A stretch of 64,000 nt of DNA from JBFHFS01 sp041583495 (GTDB lineage: Bacteria > Bacteroidota > Bacteroidia > Bacteroidales > Marinilabiliaceae). Both the position numbers and the translations under genes were made by a program. Location: positions 1 through 64,000 of the forward strand of contig JBFHFS010000012.1 in NCBI GenBank assembly GCA_041583495.1, given 5' to 3'. The notes below the pieces were generated by a model, which was given only the letters and a program-made list of their open reading frames with translations, did not search any database and had not been told where the DNA came from. Positions 37,116 to 46,301 of the stretch are shown piece by piece (the first letter of the stretch is position 1; every line of letters starts with the position of its first letter).

Positions 37116-38283
37116 CTCTGGGATTTCGGCTTCTGCGCCTTTTAGACTGGTTGCTTCCCTCGGCCGGGGGATTATTACGCCGGCGCTTGCTTTTTCGCCG
37201 TTTATTAGTGCTTTTGCTTTTTTCATCGAATCGGGTAATACTGTCTTCTCCAACTACCTTGGCATAATCCAGCTCCTTATCTACCGGGGCCAGGATTTCA
37301 GCGTTAAGCTGTCGCGGTTTCTCGCCCTTCCGGTTCAACTGAATGATTTCTTTAACGTGATCGACCGTCACCACCACCACTTTACCGGTGCTCTCCTGTC
37401 CCGAAGAGTACCACATAAGGCGCTTAAAGATGTCGGTCTTAAAGTGATAAAAGGTGCCATCCTCGGTCACAAGAGGAATATTGGTCCTGGGGAAATCCCT
37501 CTGGGCATCGATATAACAATCCAGTTCGTAGTTGAGGCAACACTTCAACTTTCCGCACTGACCGGCCAGCTTTTGTGGGTTAAGCGATATCTCCTGATAG
37601 CGGGCAGCATTGGTGGTCACCGACTTAAAGTTGGTAATCCAGGTAGAGCAACAAAGCTCCCTGCCGCAGGGTCCAATGCCGCCAATGCGACCAGCTTCCT
37701 GACGGGCGCCAATTTGCCGCATCTCAATACGCACCTTAAACCGATCGGCCAACACTTTAATGAGTTCGCGAAAATCAACCCGCTCATCGGCTATATAGTA
37801 GAAGATGGCCTTTGTATGGTCACCCTGATACTCCACATCACCAATCTTCATATTGAGATTTAAGCGCTCGGCGATCCTGCGTGCCTCCAGCATGGTTTCA
37901 TTTTCCTGGGAACGGGCCTCTTCCCATTTTTCAATATCTACGGGTTTGGCCTTACGATAAACCCTTCTGAATTCATAAGAGGAAGGATTCAGGTTATTTT
38001 TTTTCATTTGCAACAACACCAGCTCCCCGGTAAGGGTGATCTGCCCGATGTCATGACCCGGCAGTGCTTCCACTGCCACGATATCGCCTTTGTTCAGCCT
38101 TATCCGATTACTGTTCCGGTAAAAGCCTTTTCTGGTATTTTTAAACTGAACCTCAACAATATCGGTGGAATTGGCCCCCTCTGGCAAGTCGGAAAGCCAA
38201 TCGAAGACTTCCAATTTACCACAACGATCTGAACAGGTCTCACATTTGCTGTTCTGGTTATGAGAAACACTCTCTGGTTCCAT
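37090..38283 (-). CDS. ricT: PSP1-domain protein, RicT-like
   Basis: 397 residues. The PSP1 domain (about 45-260) has the Cys-rich signatures GGIGPCGRELCCSTW and LAGQCGKLKCCLNYE, likely Fe-S ligands as in the Bacillus RicAFT (YaaT) complex, which acts on RNA processing. The N-terminus has another Cys cluster (NSKCETCSDRCG). A basic low-complexity tail (about 345-397, KSTNKRRKSKRRRN) is typical of Bacteroidota members and may bind nucleic acid. Located between holB and gldH on the minus strand. In other phyla it also neighbours holB. Confidence 0.93.
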   Translation of the reverse strand: MEPESVSHNQNSKCETCSDRCGKLEVFDWLSDLPEGANSTDIVEVQFKNTRKGFYRNSNRIRLNKGDIVAVEALPGHDIGQITLTGELVLLQMKKNNLNPSSYEFRRVYRKAKPVDIEKWEEARSQENETMLEARRIAERLNLNMKIGDVEYQGDHTKAIFYYIADERVDFRELIKVLADRFKVRIEMRQIGARQEAGRIGGIGPCGRELCCSTWITNFKSVTTNAARYQEISLNPQKLAGQCGKLKCCLNYELDCYIDAQRDFPRTNIPLVTEDGTFYHFKTDIFKRLMWYSSGQESTGKVVVVTVDHVKEIIQLNRKGEKPRQLNAEILAPVDKELDYAKVVGEDSITRFDEKSKSTNKRRKSKRRRNNPPAEGSNQSKRRRSRNPRDGSGKQPG

Positions 38284-38358
38284 AAATCAAACATTTTAAG
38301 GAAGAAAATCTTCCTGGAATTATATAGGAAAGTCCCTTTTCTGGTTCTTCGACCTCCT

Positions 38359-39489
38359 TTATCTGGATAGATAAAAGAAATCGGACAACTTCAGAGACAT
38401 ATCAAAAAGCACAAGCTTAAGATGTCCGTTTTGCTCGATATGCGAAAGGGCCAGAGAAATCTCCGTCACCATCGACTCCACATTTTTATCGGTAACAAAA
38501 GGCTTAAACTTGTCAATAAATGCGTCTTCGGCAGGGCTGGCATAAATCAGCTCCGCCAAATCAAAATTGGATATATAGCTCTCCCGCAACATATCTATTG
38601 TATAAGAGAGCAACTTCTTAACCTGTTCGCGAGGCATACCGGCAGTTGCATCCACCCATTGAAGCATTTCTACCAGATTACGTGAATAGGTGATGCGCAT
38701 CAACTTCGTGAAGGTATTAAAAAAGAACTGTTTTTCCTCTCCCTCCTCCATCGCCTCCCGGGCCTTGATGAAATTTCCTGCCGAAATCCGGGCCACCGAG
38801 TGGGCTTGTTCTGCTGAAGCCCCAAACTGATTCTGCATCACCGACTCGATCACCTCATCACTGAGGGGTGGCAGCTTCAGTTGTTGGGTACGCGATAAAA
38901 TGGTTGGCAACACACCTGCAGGATTGTGTGAGACCAGAATAAATAAGGTATTTAACGGTGGTTCTTCAAGTATCTTCAACAATTTATTGGCCGCAAAGGC
39001 ATGCATCTTTTCGGGTTGCCATATAATCATGATTTTATACTTTCCCTCAAAGGACTTAAGGCTCAATTTCCGAATAATTTCATTCCCCTCTTCGGTGTAT
39101 ATCTTCCCCTGGGCGTTCTCTGCATCTAAATACGAGAACCACTCATGATCTGTAAAATAGGGGGTTACAGCCACGAACTCCCGCCACTGATCCAGAAAAT
39201 CCTCGCAAAGGGGTTTGGTCACGCCCTTCTTTTTATAGATAGGAAACACAAAATGAAGATCGGGATGCACCAGTTTGGCTATCTTTTTACAGGCAGGGCA
39301 CACACCGCATGAATCTTGTGCCCCCGGGTTTTGGCAATTAATGTACTGCGAAAAAGCCAAAGCCATAGGCAATAAGCCCGACCCCTGGGGACCGGAAAAG
39401 AGCAAAGCATGGCTCACCTTTTGCTCGGATACCATTCCAATAAGCCGCTCCTTTACAGACTGCTGTCCTATAACCTCTTTGAAAAACAT
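38359..39489 (-). CDS. holB: DNA polymerase III subunit delta-prime
   Basis: Clamp-loader subunit, 376 residues. The AAA+ core starts GQQSVKERLIGMVSEQKVSHALLFSGPQGSG. The P-loop lacks the Lys-Ser/Thr pair (PQGSGLLPMA), so it is probably ATPase-inactive, as delta-prime is. A zinc-binding cluster follows (CQNPGAQDSCGVCPACKKI). Later motifs are KIMIIWQPEKMHAFAANKLLKILEEPP and the SRTQQLKLPPLS sensor-type region. First gene of the holB-ricT-gldH run. Confidence 0.95.
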   Translation of the reverse strand: MFFKEVIGQQSVKERLIGMVSEQKVSHALLFSGPQGSGLLPMALAFSQYINCQNPGAQDSCGVCPACKKIAKLVHPDLHFVFPIYKKKGVTKPLCEDFLDQWREFVAVTPYFTDHEWFSYLDAENAQGKIYTEEGNEIIRKLSLKSFEGKYKIMIIWQPEKMHAFAANKLLKILEEPPLNTLFILVSHNPAGVLPTILSRTQQLKLPPLSDEVIESVMQNQFGASAEQAHSVARISAGNFIKAREAMEEGEEKQFFFNTFTKLMRITYSRNLVEMLQWVDATAGMPREQVKKLLSYTIDMLRESYISNFDLAELIYASPAEDAFIDKFKPFVTDKNVESMVTEISLALSHIEQNGHLKLVLFDMSLKLSDFFYLSR

Positions 39490-39581
39490 AATTTGGGTGC
39501 AAAAAGTTGAAACTGCCCAAAGATAACAAAATCATCGGTACACTGCTTCACCAAAAAACAAGAGCTTTAGCTCGAAACCAT

Positions 39582-39589
39582 TATCTTTG
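39582..39589 (+). promoter_or_regulatory. -7 box upstream of the glycosyltransferase
   Basis: TATCTTTG matches TAnnTTTG, 28 bases before the ATG at 39618. No TTTG at the -33 spacing is visible. Its position inside the longer TTG-initiated frame supports the shorter start. Confidence 0.5.
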
Positions 39590-39617
39590 GAAGAGTTTAA
39601 ACCAATTAACCCAAGGG

Positions 39618-40721
39618 ATGACCGCACCTGAGCAACCCACCGTAATTTTTTGTCCTCTTAACTGGGGTCTGGGGCACATTAGCCGTGACCTGCCCCTGAT
39701 CAAGGCCTTTTTAGCCAGGGGATACCGGGTGATTGTGGCCACCGACACACCTCTCACTCAATGGGTTAAGAGTGAGCTTCCGGACCTGGAGACCACCTCT
39801 TTTTATGGGCCTAAAATACGATACAGCGCAAGCCGCTGGCAATTACCGGTTCTGCTCATGCAGGTACCCCGAATGGCGGGCTGGATCAGCATTGAAAAAA
39901 GAAGGGTGCGCCAATTGGTAAAGCAGTACCACCCAACCCTTATTGTTTCCGACAACCGGTACGGCGCAAGAAACGACTCTGTTTTCTCGGTAATCATCAC
40001 GCATCAACTGATGATTAAGCTGCCACGGGCCTTAAGATTTATGGAGTGGTTATTGCATCAGGTTATCCGCCGCCTCATCAACCAATTTGACAGTTGCTGG
40101 GTCCCCGACTATCCGAAACAACATTCACTGGCAGGCGACCTGGTACACAAATACCCCTTACCCGCTAATGCCCGTTTGATAGGGCCTCTCTCCCGGTTCG
40201 ATGACGAAAGTCTGGATTGGGGAACGGGCATCCCGTCCAAAACCACGGATGTGCTCGCCATCATATCAGGCCCGGAGCCCCAACGAACCCTCCTGGAAAA
40301 GGCACTCAAACACAACCTTCAACAGTTCAAAAGGTCCGGCACCCTCATCACGGGCCGCCCCGAGGCTTTGGGCTTGAAAATCGATGAACCCTCCCTGTGC
40401 GACATCCGTCTGTTGCCCCATCTTCCTACCCCGCACCTGGCCCGGTTAATAAAATCCCATAAAATAATTATTTGCCGGTCGGGTTATTCCACCCTCATGG
40501 ATCTCCATTTCCTAAGGAAAAAAGCCTGGCTGGTAGCCACCCCCGGTCAAACCGAACAAGTCTATCTGGCAGAATTCCATCATAAAACAAACCACCGCTC
40601 CATCGCCCAGAAAGATCTAAACAAACAACCCCTCGGGCCCATAGAAGACGGCCCCTCACCCTTGTTGTCCTCAACTCCCGGAAAGGGTAATTTCAGACAA
40701 ATCCTCTCCGATTTTTTTTGA
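39618..40721 (+). CDS. Glycosyltransferase of the GT28/MurG-like fold
   Basis: 367 residues from ATG 39618. The N-terminal Rossmann half begins VIFCPLNWGLGHISRDLPLIKAF, the nucleotide-sugar transferase pattern in which GLGHxxR precedes an acceptor-binding helix. The C-terminal half contains LLPHLPTPHLARLIKSHKIIICRSGYSTLMDL, the donor-binding segment of GT-B enzymes. No membrane helix is clear, so it is probably peripheral on the inner membrane. Donor and acceptor are unknown. Transcribed away from holB and next to an unrelated unknown gene. Confidence 0.85.
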   Translation: MTAPEQPTVIFCPLNWGLGHISRDLPLIKAFLARGYRVIVATDTPLTQWVKSELPDLETTSFYGPKIRYSASRWQLPVLLMQVPRMAGWISIEKRRVRQLVKQYHPTLIVSDNRYGARNDSVFSVIITHQLMIKLPRALRFMEWLLHQVIRRLINQFDSCWVPDYPKQHSLAGDLVHKYPLPANARLIGPLSRFDDESLDWGTGIPSKTTDVLAIISGPEPQRTLLEKALKHNLQQFKRSGTLITGRPEALGLKIDEPSLCDIRLLPHLPTPHLARLIKSHKIIICRSGYSTLMDLHFLRKKAWLVATPGQTEQVYLAEFHHKTNHRSIAQKDLNKQPLGPIEDGPSPLLSSTPGKGNFRQILSDFF

Positions 40722-40875
40722 TCCCCTCTCTTCTATCCTTTAACAAAAGTTACCACCTCTTTACCAAATTCCAGAAACCTTTTGCATAAACCCGACGTAT
40801 TCTGAGTATTGATTTTAAGCATTGATTTTTTTCTGGTACATCACCAAAAAAATAAAATTTTAAGACAAAAAATAT

Positions 40876-41346
40876 ATGCAATCTCTATCCCTTATACTAG
40901 CATTAAGTATCGCCCTCATAATAGGCTTCTTTCTTGCCAGATTTATCCTCCAATTGTTTGTGGAGCGTAAAGCCCTCGCCAAGCTGGAACCTGTTTTGTT
41001 TCCCGAAGGAGCCAGGCAAAAGACTAAAATTGCGGAAGCCCTCAACATCATTACCAAGGAGCGATTCAACGAGGAGCAAATACTTGATTACTTCATCAAG
41101 ATCAAGGGACTGCAGGTAACCGACCTCTCCGACCGGTCCAACTTCTGGATCAAGAAATTCCTTTTCAGGCCAACCCTGATCAAGCTCAACTATTTTGAGC
41201 AAGTCGAGTTTTATAAGATGTTTTTAAATTATCCTGCAACCATGGAGTCATCCGTCCAAAAAAATCAGGACAGCGCTTCTTTAATACCGTGGCAAAAAGG
41301 TCATTTCAGGTATCCCTCACCCTGCCTGGGTCGATCAATGGCCTAA
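40876..41346 (+). CDS. Membrane-anchored protein of unknown function
   Basis: 156 residues: one N-terminal membrane helix (LILALSIALIIGFFLARFILQLFV), then a charged helical cytoplasmic domain (about 28-125) with no recognised motif, and a low-complexity tail (about 126-156). Its stop overlaps the 3' end of the convergent CHAD gene by 12 bases, so the tail may be a recent extension. ATG at 40876 has no clear promoter; TTTG at 40791-40794 is the only -33-like element. I do not recognise a family. Confidence 0.6.
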   Translation: MQSLSLILALSIALIIGFFLARFILQLFVERKALAKLEPVLFPEGARQKTKIAEALNIITKERFNEEQILDYFIKIKGLQVTDLSDRSNFWIKKFLFRPTLIKLNYFEQVEFYKMFLNYPATMESSVQKNQDSASLIPWQKGHFRYPSPCLGRSMA

Positions 41347-42150
41347 CTCCATGTCCAACAAAGAATTACCACTAACCAGCTCTCTGATTTCCGCTTCTTT
41401 GGTTGCCTTTTTTTCCTCCAGTTGCTGACCAAAAAGCAGTAGGGGCTCATCCTCACCCGCCAGAACTATTTTATCGGTGGCGCGCTGCAAATTATGTGTG
41501 TCGTGCCACAACCCCAGACACTGCTCCAGTTGCCTTGCCCCTTGAATGGCCACTTCCGGAAACCGGTCGGGCTGGTAGGAGACGGCCATGAGCATCAACA
41601 GATAATTTTGCTTTATCAAACGCCTGGCTTCATGCCACTCTTTTCCCGGGCTGTTTTTCAACAACACCTTTGCCTTCTCAAAATTTTGAGCGGCAAGAGC
41701 ACACAACTCTTTTTCCCCTCCCGTATAAAACCGATCCATTAAATCATTAAAGACCATTAGAAAAGGGGCTTCGCCGGGCTGCCCGGTCCCTTGAGCCAAT
41801 TGAGTGAACTGAACAAGTCGTTTTTGGTATTTTTGGTAAAGAAACGCATATAAGGAGGGTGGCATTATCAGGTCCAGTGAAGCAGGTAACGTCATTAGCA
41901 CCTGTAAGTCGCGGAGCTTACCCCCTAATTTATATACCGGCCGAAGACTTTGCACCAGCTCATCCAGCTGGCCCGCACTCTCATCGCGCAGATTAACGGA
42001 GACAAAAGCCTTCAGGGCAAAAAAGCGCTTGAGCGACACCCGATATTGATGAACCGCCTCGGGCCCACCCTGACTCAGGGCCTCCCGGAAATAATTCCCA
42101 AAGGATTGAAAATGAAAAGTGGCTTGTTCCTTTATTTCGGATGCATTCAT
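41335..42150 (-). CDS. CHAD-domain protein
   Basis: 271 residues making up a helical CHAD domain: AVHQYRVSLKRFFALKAFV at about 33-52 is the basic polyphosphate-binding motif, followed by LRPVYKLGGKLRDLQVLM and repeated basic helices (ARRLIKQNYLLMLM). CHAD domains bind inorganic polyphosphate and localise to polyphosphate granules. There is no CYTH phosphatase domain in this protein and no polyphosphate kinase in the window. Monocistronic; convergent with the unknown gene at 40876. Confidence 0.88.
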   Translation of the reverse strand: MNASEIKEQATFHFQSFGNYFREALSQGGPEAVHQYRVSLKRFFALKAFVSVNLRDESAGQLDELVQSLRPVYKLGGKLRDLQVLMTLPASLDLIMPPSLYAFLYQKYQKRLVQFTQLAQGTGQPGEAPFLMVFNDLMDRFYTGGEKELCALAAQNFEKAKVLLKNSPGKEWHEARRLIKQNYLLMLMAVSYQPDRFPEVAIQGARQLEQCLGLWHDTHNLQRATDKIVLAGEDEPLLLFGQQLEEKKATKEAEIRELVSGNSLLDMELGH

Positions 42151-42263
42151 GAGCTAATCTTTTACCGGTTAGAATCCCATTACCCCGCCCAACTTTTGGC
42201 GAATACCCTTCCCAATTCTCAAATAAAAGAATTGGGTTCCCCCGTCATTCCTGACTACTTCAA

Positions 42264-43130
42264 TTATTTCTTCTGTTCGGCCGAAAGGGGGTATTTTAAA
42301 CCCTCAGTTCCGGTTAGAACTGCTTTTACCGATCCGAACAGGATTTTAGCTTCTACAACAACGGGCACTCTGCTTTTATCGTCGGTTACCCAAACCGTCA
42401 TATCTTCACCCTTCCTAAAAATAGTGCCCTCCATTAAGAGGGGCGAAAACTTCAAACAACGAAATTCCCGGTCATCCCGGTTTTTCACCACTTCCACGCC
42501 CAGAAAACGGATGTATGAATCATGAATCTCTCCGTCCACAATCATTCGTATGGGAATTTTGGCCCCTTCCGAATAACCCGAAAAGTCGATGTTTCTGGCC
42601 TGATACACCATACTCAGCAAATCGAAGGTACCCGGGGACCATGCCAGGGAAGTATCCCTTGCCACTGCCTCTCCCTTTTGAATATGAGCCCTGATGGACC
42701 GGTCCTTTGGGTCGAACAAATAGTGATGAAACGAACTGTAGGAGCCCTCTCTTGTGCTTCGCTTAAACTCATAGGGTTGTTGAGTCTCCGGATTGGTCCA
42801 AACCTCAAAGGTATCGCGAACCTTGAAAAACAAGTCATAGGCTTTATAAGTGTTGCCCGCAGCCTTAAACAACCAGCTGGGCTGATTATTCCAAAGGGTA
42901 GTATCGACCGAAAAAATAACTTCTCCGGCATTTATCCAGATAAAATTCCAGTTATAATAAGCGTTGTAAAAAACCCGCTCTCCCGGCTGATAAGCCAACT
43001 GATTGGAGCCCCCCCCGTTTTGGGCAACCATCAGCCCATGCCCCGAAAAAAAAAGAGTCAGGCACAAGAGCTTTAACCGCAGGATTATCCTGCCAGGATG
43101 GGAGATTCCAAAATTGAAGAGTCCGGCCAT
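42264..43130 (-). CDS. DUF3108 exported protein
   Basis: 288 residues with a signal peptide (residues about 18-37, ending MVAQ). The body is a DUF3108 beta-sheet domain: YQPGERVFYNAYYNWNFIWINAGEV, then YKAYDLFFKVRDTFEVW, FDLLSMVYQARNIDF and VWVTDDKSRVPVVVEAKI near the end. DUF3108 proteins resemble LolA/LolB-like lipid-binding folds and act in the periplasm; function unproven. Begins three bases after the Ig-like lipoprotein gene stop, so the two form an operon. Confidence 0.88.
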   Translation of the reverse strand: MAGLFNFGISHPGRIILRLKLLCLTLFFSGHGLMVAQNGGGSNQLAYQPGERVFYNAYYNWNFIWINAGEVIFSVDTTLWNNQPSWLFKAAGNTYKAYDLFFKVRDTFEVWTNPETQQPYEFKRSTREGSYSSFHHYLFDPKDRSIRAHIQKGEAVARDTSLAWSPGTFDLLSMVYQARNIDFSGYSEGAKIPIRMIVDGEIHDSYIRFLGVEVVKNRDDREFRCLKFSPLLMEGTIFRKGEDMTVWVTDDKSRVPVVVEAKILFGSVKAVLTGTEGLKYPLSAEQKK

Positions 43131-43133
43131 ACA

Positions 43134-44969
43134 TTACCTTCGTTGTTGTGTCGAGGCTTTAGCCTTGCTTTTTTTCACACGATTCTTTTGCACAAATTCG
43201 AAGTTTGGATGCAACACCAGATCCCAGGGAACCTTTTGATCCCAATTAGCCTTCACCGTGATGGCATCGGGATAGTAAAAAACACTTTCAGGCTGGCGCC
43301 CCTTACTGAAATCACCGGTATCCCATTGTTGATTTCGATTTACATCAGCCACAATACGCAACCAATATTCACCCGGCTTAAGATAACGAAAGGCGATCTT
43401 CCCATTGGGAGGCAAATAACCCTGACTCACCAGTTTCTCCTGCTTGCTAAGCACTTGCAGCAACCACGTGGTGTCTGTCTGAAGGGTATTAATATACAGC
43501 GTTCCATAGCTGTCCTCCTTATTAATCTCCAGATCGTATTTCAGCGGCTTATTTACCAATCCATAAATTCCTTCAAAAGCTGCCGAATCGACCTCCAATC
43601 TATATTTCTCGCCCGGCAACCAATCGTGAAGGATCTGATAATTGCGAATCCGTATAGAATCCTGCTGCCACCTATAATCAACCGGCTGGTAAAGGGTATC
43701 CACCAATTGCGTAAGGGTTATGCCTGTGGTATCAACCGAAGCCAAAGGAACCGGAAAGCCCAGCCACAAACGCCCCATAATATTTAGATTTCGCGCAGGT
43801 CCTTCCACCCTCAGGGGTTCCACGGTTTCTTCCTCATCGTCTTTTTTTCGCTTCCTCCTATCGGCCTCTTCAAAGTGAAACAACTTAATGGTATCGGTAC
43901 GTGCAATCAGTTTTTTTAATGAATCCCTTACGGGATAGACAAACTGCACCGTAAGAGTATCCATTGAAATAAGGGCACTGTCGGTGAGCCAGATAGATGT
44001 CGTATCGTTGGCCAAAGAGCGCTCATAGATGAACCAATCTTTTTTTGAGGGGGTGGCATTAAGCATACTGATCTCAGCCCGCTTCTCCAGGGGTCTGTTG
44101 AAGATGAAATCCAAACGGTGTCTCACCTTCCGCTCCCGGCCGGAAAGGTACTGAGTTTTATAATCCTCCTGGAACAAAAACAGCTCAAGACTGTCGGGCA
44201 GATAGGCTAACACACTGCTTACCATAAGAGTATCCAGAGTTAGGGAATCGGTAAACACAGAATCTATCCGATCGCGATACTCAAAGGAAGGTTCGATGAG
44301 CTTCGACTCCCAGGCAATACGTTCGCCGGGTTGATCGAAGCGGTAATTACGGTTAACATCCTCAAGGGCAAAGACCCGGTACACTTCCTTAGCCAGATTC
44401 TTAATGGTGAAGCGGCCAAGCTCATCGGTTTTGGCCACCCGGGGAGGCGCCATTTTGGTAAAGGCTGAATCCTGATGATTCACATGAGCCATCACCAAAG
44501 CCCCTTTCACAGGGGTCAGGGTCCCGGCCTCAAAAACGTGACCGGCAATCTGAAGGCTGTCCATTGATTCACCCGTAGAGAAGGAGAAGGTAAAGTTATT
44601 GATGGGGTTATTTTCATTATTGTCCTGGATGGCATCCGCAAAATCAATGGTATAGGTGGTAGAGGGTTGCAAATCGCCCTCAAATTTAATGTTCACGGTT
44701 TTGCTACGGGCTGTTATGGTAGGCATCTTATCCACGGGAGGCGATATCACTACCTTCTGAAGCACCTCATTCAATTTTATGAGTTCGTCAAACTCAATAT
44801 CAATGACCCTGCCCTTAAAATTCTTTGAATCCGGAGCCGGCGTGGATTGAACCATCCGGGGAGGTGTTTCATCTTTGGGCCCTCCATCGGGATATCCCTG
44901 ACTGGCACAACCATTCACCAACAACCCCAAAACCCCAGGCAGCAGATATAATAAAATTTTTCTCAACAT
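43134..44969 (-). CDS. Ig-like (Big_5) domain lipoprotein
   Basis: 611-residue envelope lipoprotein: signal sequence with lipobox LLVNGC, then the Bacteroidota-typical start SQGYPDGGPKDETPPRMVQSTP. An N-terminal bacterial Ig-like (Big_5) domain spans about 34-135. A carboxypeptidase-regulatory-like fold follows (about 140-230, GRFTIKNLAKEVYRVFALEDVNRN), and a second such segment sits at the C-terminus (YLKPGEYWLRIVADVNRN, about 525-570). The middle is beta-rich and unrecognised. It precedes the DUF3108 gene by three bases. Confidence 0.87.
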   Translation of the reverse strand: MLRKILLYLLPGVLGLLVNGCASQGYPDGGPKDETPPRMVQSTPAPDSKNFKGRVIDIEFDELIKLNEVLQKVVISPPVDKMPTITARSKTVNIKFEGDLQPSTTYTIDFADAIQDNNENNPINNFTFSFSTGESMDSLQIAGHVFEAGTLTPVKGALVMAHVNHQDSAFTKMAPPRVAKTDELGRFTIKNLAKEVYRVFALEDVNRNYRFDQPGERIAWESKLIEPSFEYRDRIDSVFTDSLTLDTLMVSSVLAYLPDSLELFLFQEDYKTQYLSGRERKVRHRLDFIFNRPLEKRAEISMLNATPSKKDWFIYERSLANDTTSIWLTDSALISMDTLTVQFVYPVRDSLKKLIARTDTIKLFHFEEADRRKRKKDDEEETVEPLRVEGPARNLNIMGRLWLGFPVPLASVDTTGITLTQLVDTLYQPVDYRWQQDSIRIRNYQILHDWLPGEKYRLEVDSAAFEGIYGLVNKPLKYDLEINKEDSYGTLYINTLQTDTTWLLQVLSKQEKLVSQGYLPPNGKIAFRYLKPGEYWLRIVADVNRNQQWDTGDFSKGRQPESVFYYPDAITVKANWDQKVPWDLVLHPNFEFVQKNRVKKSKAKASTQQRR

Positions 44970-45125
44970 TCCGCGTTTTGATTTCTACAAAAAAGCCTAC
45001 AAATTTAGCGCAAAATAGTGATTAAAAAGCGAACTGCAATCATCAATCCTCCTCCCAGGGTAATCCAAAGAAGAAGAAAACCACCCCAAAAGGGATGCCT
45101 TCACCAAACTATTAACCTGCGCCAA

Positions 45126-45156
45126 TTGGGTGAAGTCCCAAAAAGCTTTAAATTTG
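45126..45156 (+). promoter_or_regulatory. Probable promoter of the coiled-coil gene
   Basis: TAAATTTG (45149-45156) fits the -7 consensus, with TTG at 45126-45128 20 bases upstream as a partial -33. The leader would be about 20 bases to the ATG at 45183. Confidence 0.55.
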
Positions 45157-45182
45157 TGTCGAACCTATTTTTTTAAACACAC

Positions 45183-46076
45183 ATGGAAACAAACAATACA
45201 ACCGGTAACCAATCACAGAAACGACTCTACCAAATTCTGGGCGTTTCGGCCGTGTTACTTATTACCGTGGTGGTTCTATACATTACCAAAAGTGTACAAA
45301 TGTCTGAAATCGTCGGGGAAATGACCGAGGAAAAACAGATCTTAACAGAAGAGTATCAGCAACTGGCTATGGGATACGACTCACTGGAATCCACCAGCGA
45401 CACCTTAAATCTCATGCTGGATATGGAACGCGAGAAGATAACTCATCTTATTGAAGAGATAAAAACCATAAAAGCCACCAATGCCTCAAAAATACGCGAA
45501 TACCGCAAGGAGCTGTCGTCGTTAAGAGGCATTTTAAAGAGCTACATCTTCCAGATTGATTCTCTGAACGCCCGCAACGAGGAGCTGACACAAGAGAACA
45601 AAGAATTTCAAAGGCGCTACACACAAATAAAAAGCTCCTATCAAAAGCTGGAAGAAGTGAAGAGCAATCTGGAGGGAAAAGTGGAGATTGCCAGCCGCCT
45701 GGAGCTCACCCAACTATCGGCCGAAGGGCTGAATGCCAATGGTCGCAGCACCAACAAGAGTAACCGCGTGGCCAAGATCAAAGTCTGCTGCACCATAAAG
45801 AAGAACATCACCGCACCTGTGGGAATGAAATCGTTTTATCTTCGTTTGGAACGACCCGACGGACAGCTTCTGATGCACAGTCGCAGCGACCTGTTTAAGT
45901 TCGAAGGCAACGAAATCAACTATTCAGCCATGCGCACCATCGAATATGGCGGTGATGCCACCGATTTGTGTATCTTTTATGATGCCGACAGCGGAGAACT
46001 GATGAAAGGCACTTACGTGGCCGACCTGTTTGCTGACGGGGCGCAGATCGGAAATTTCACTTTTGAGCTCAATTAA
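45183..46076 (+). CDS. Membrane-anchored coiled-coil protein, unknown function
   Basis: 297 residues: one membrane helix near the N-terminus (LGVSAVLLITVVVLYI, about 19-34), a long coiled coil (about 40-168, heptads rich in Glu, Leu, Lys), then a C-terminal beta domain (about 180-297) containing SNRVAKIKVCCTIKKN and a final GTYVADLFADGAQIGNFTFELN. The architecture suggests an envelope protein with the beta domain in the periplasm. I recall similar uncharacterised Bacteroidota proteins but no function. Monocistronic. Confidence 0.8.
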   Translation: METNNTTGNQSQKRLYQILGVSAVLLITVVVLYITKSVQMSEIVGEMTEEKQILTEEYQQLAMGYDSLESTSDTLNLMLDMEREKITHLIEEIKTIKATNASKIREYRKELSSLRGILKSYIFQIDSLNARNEELTQENKEFQRRYTQIKSSYQKLEEVKSNLEGKVEIASRLELTQLSAEGLNANGRSTNKSNRVAKIKVCCTIKKNITAPVGMKSFYLRLERPDGQLLMHSRSDLFKFEGNEINYSAMRTIEYGGDATDLCIFYDADSGELMKGTYVADLFADGAQIGNFTFELN

Positions 46077-46301
46077 GAAACGGTTTAAAGTTTGTTTTTG
46101 GAATTAGCCTGGTTCTCATACCAGTCATAATTGATGCCGACAGCAGGGCTGATTAAAGAAATTTTGCTGGCATATGAGGGGCAAAATAAACCAAGGGAAA
46201 GGTTCAAGCCGTTTCAATGAAATACCCATGGATGCCACAAGATTGTCTTTCCTGAAAGGGGTTTCTTTACAGGAGTCCGTCCTGACAAACAAAGGCCGCC
46301 A

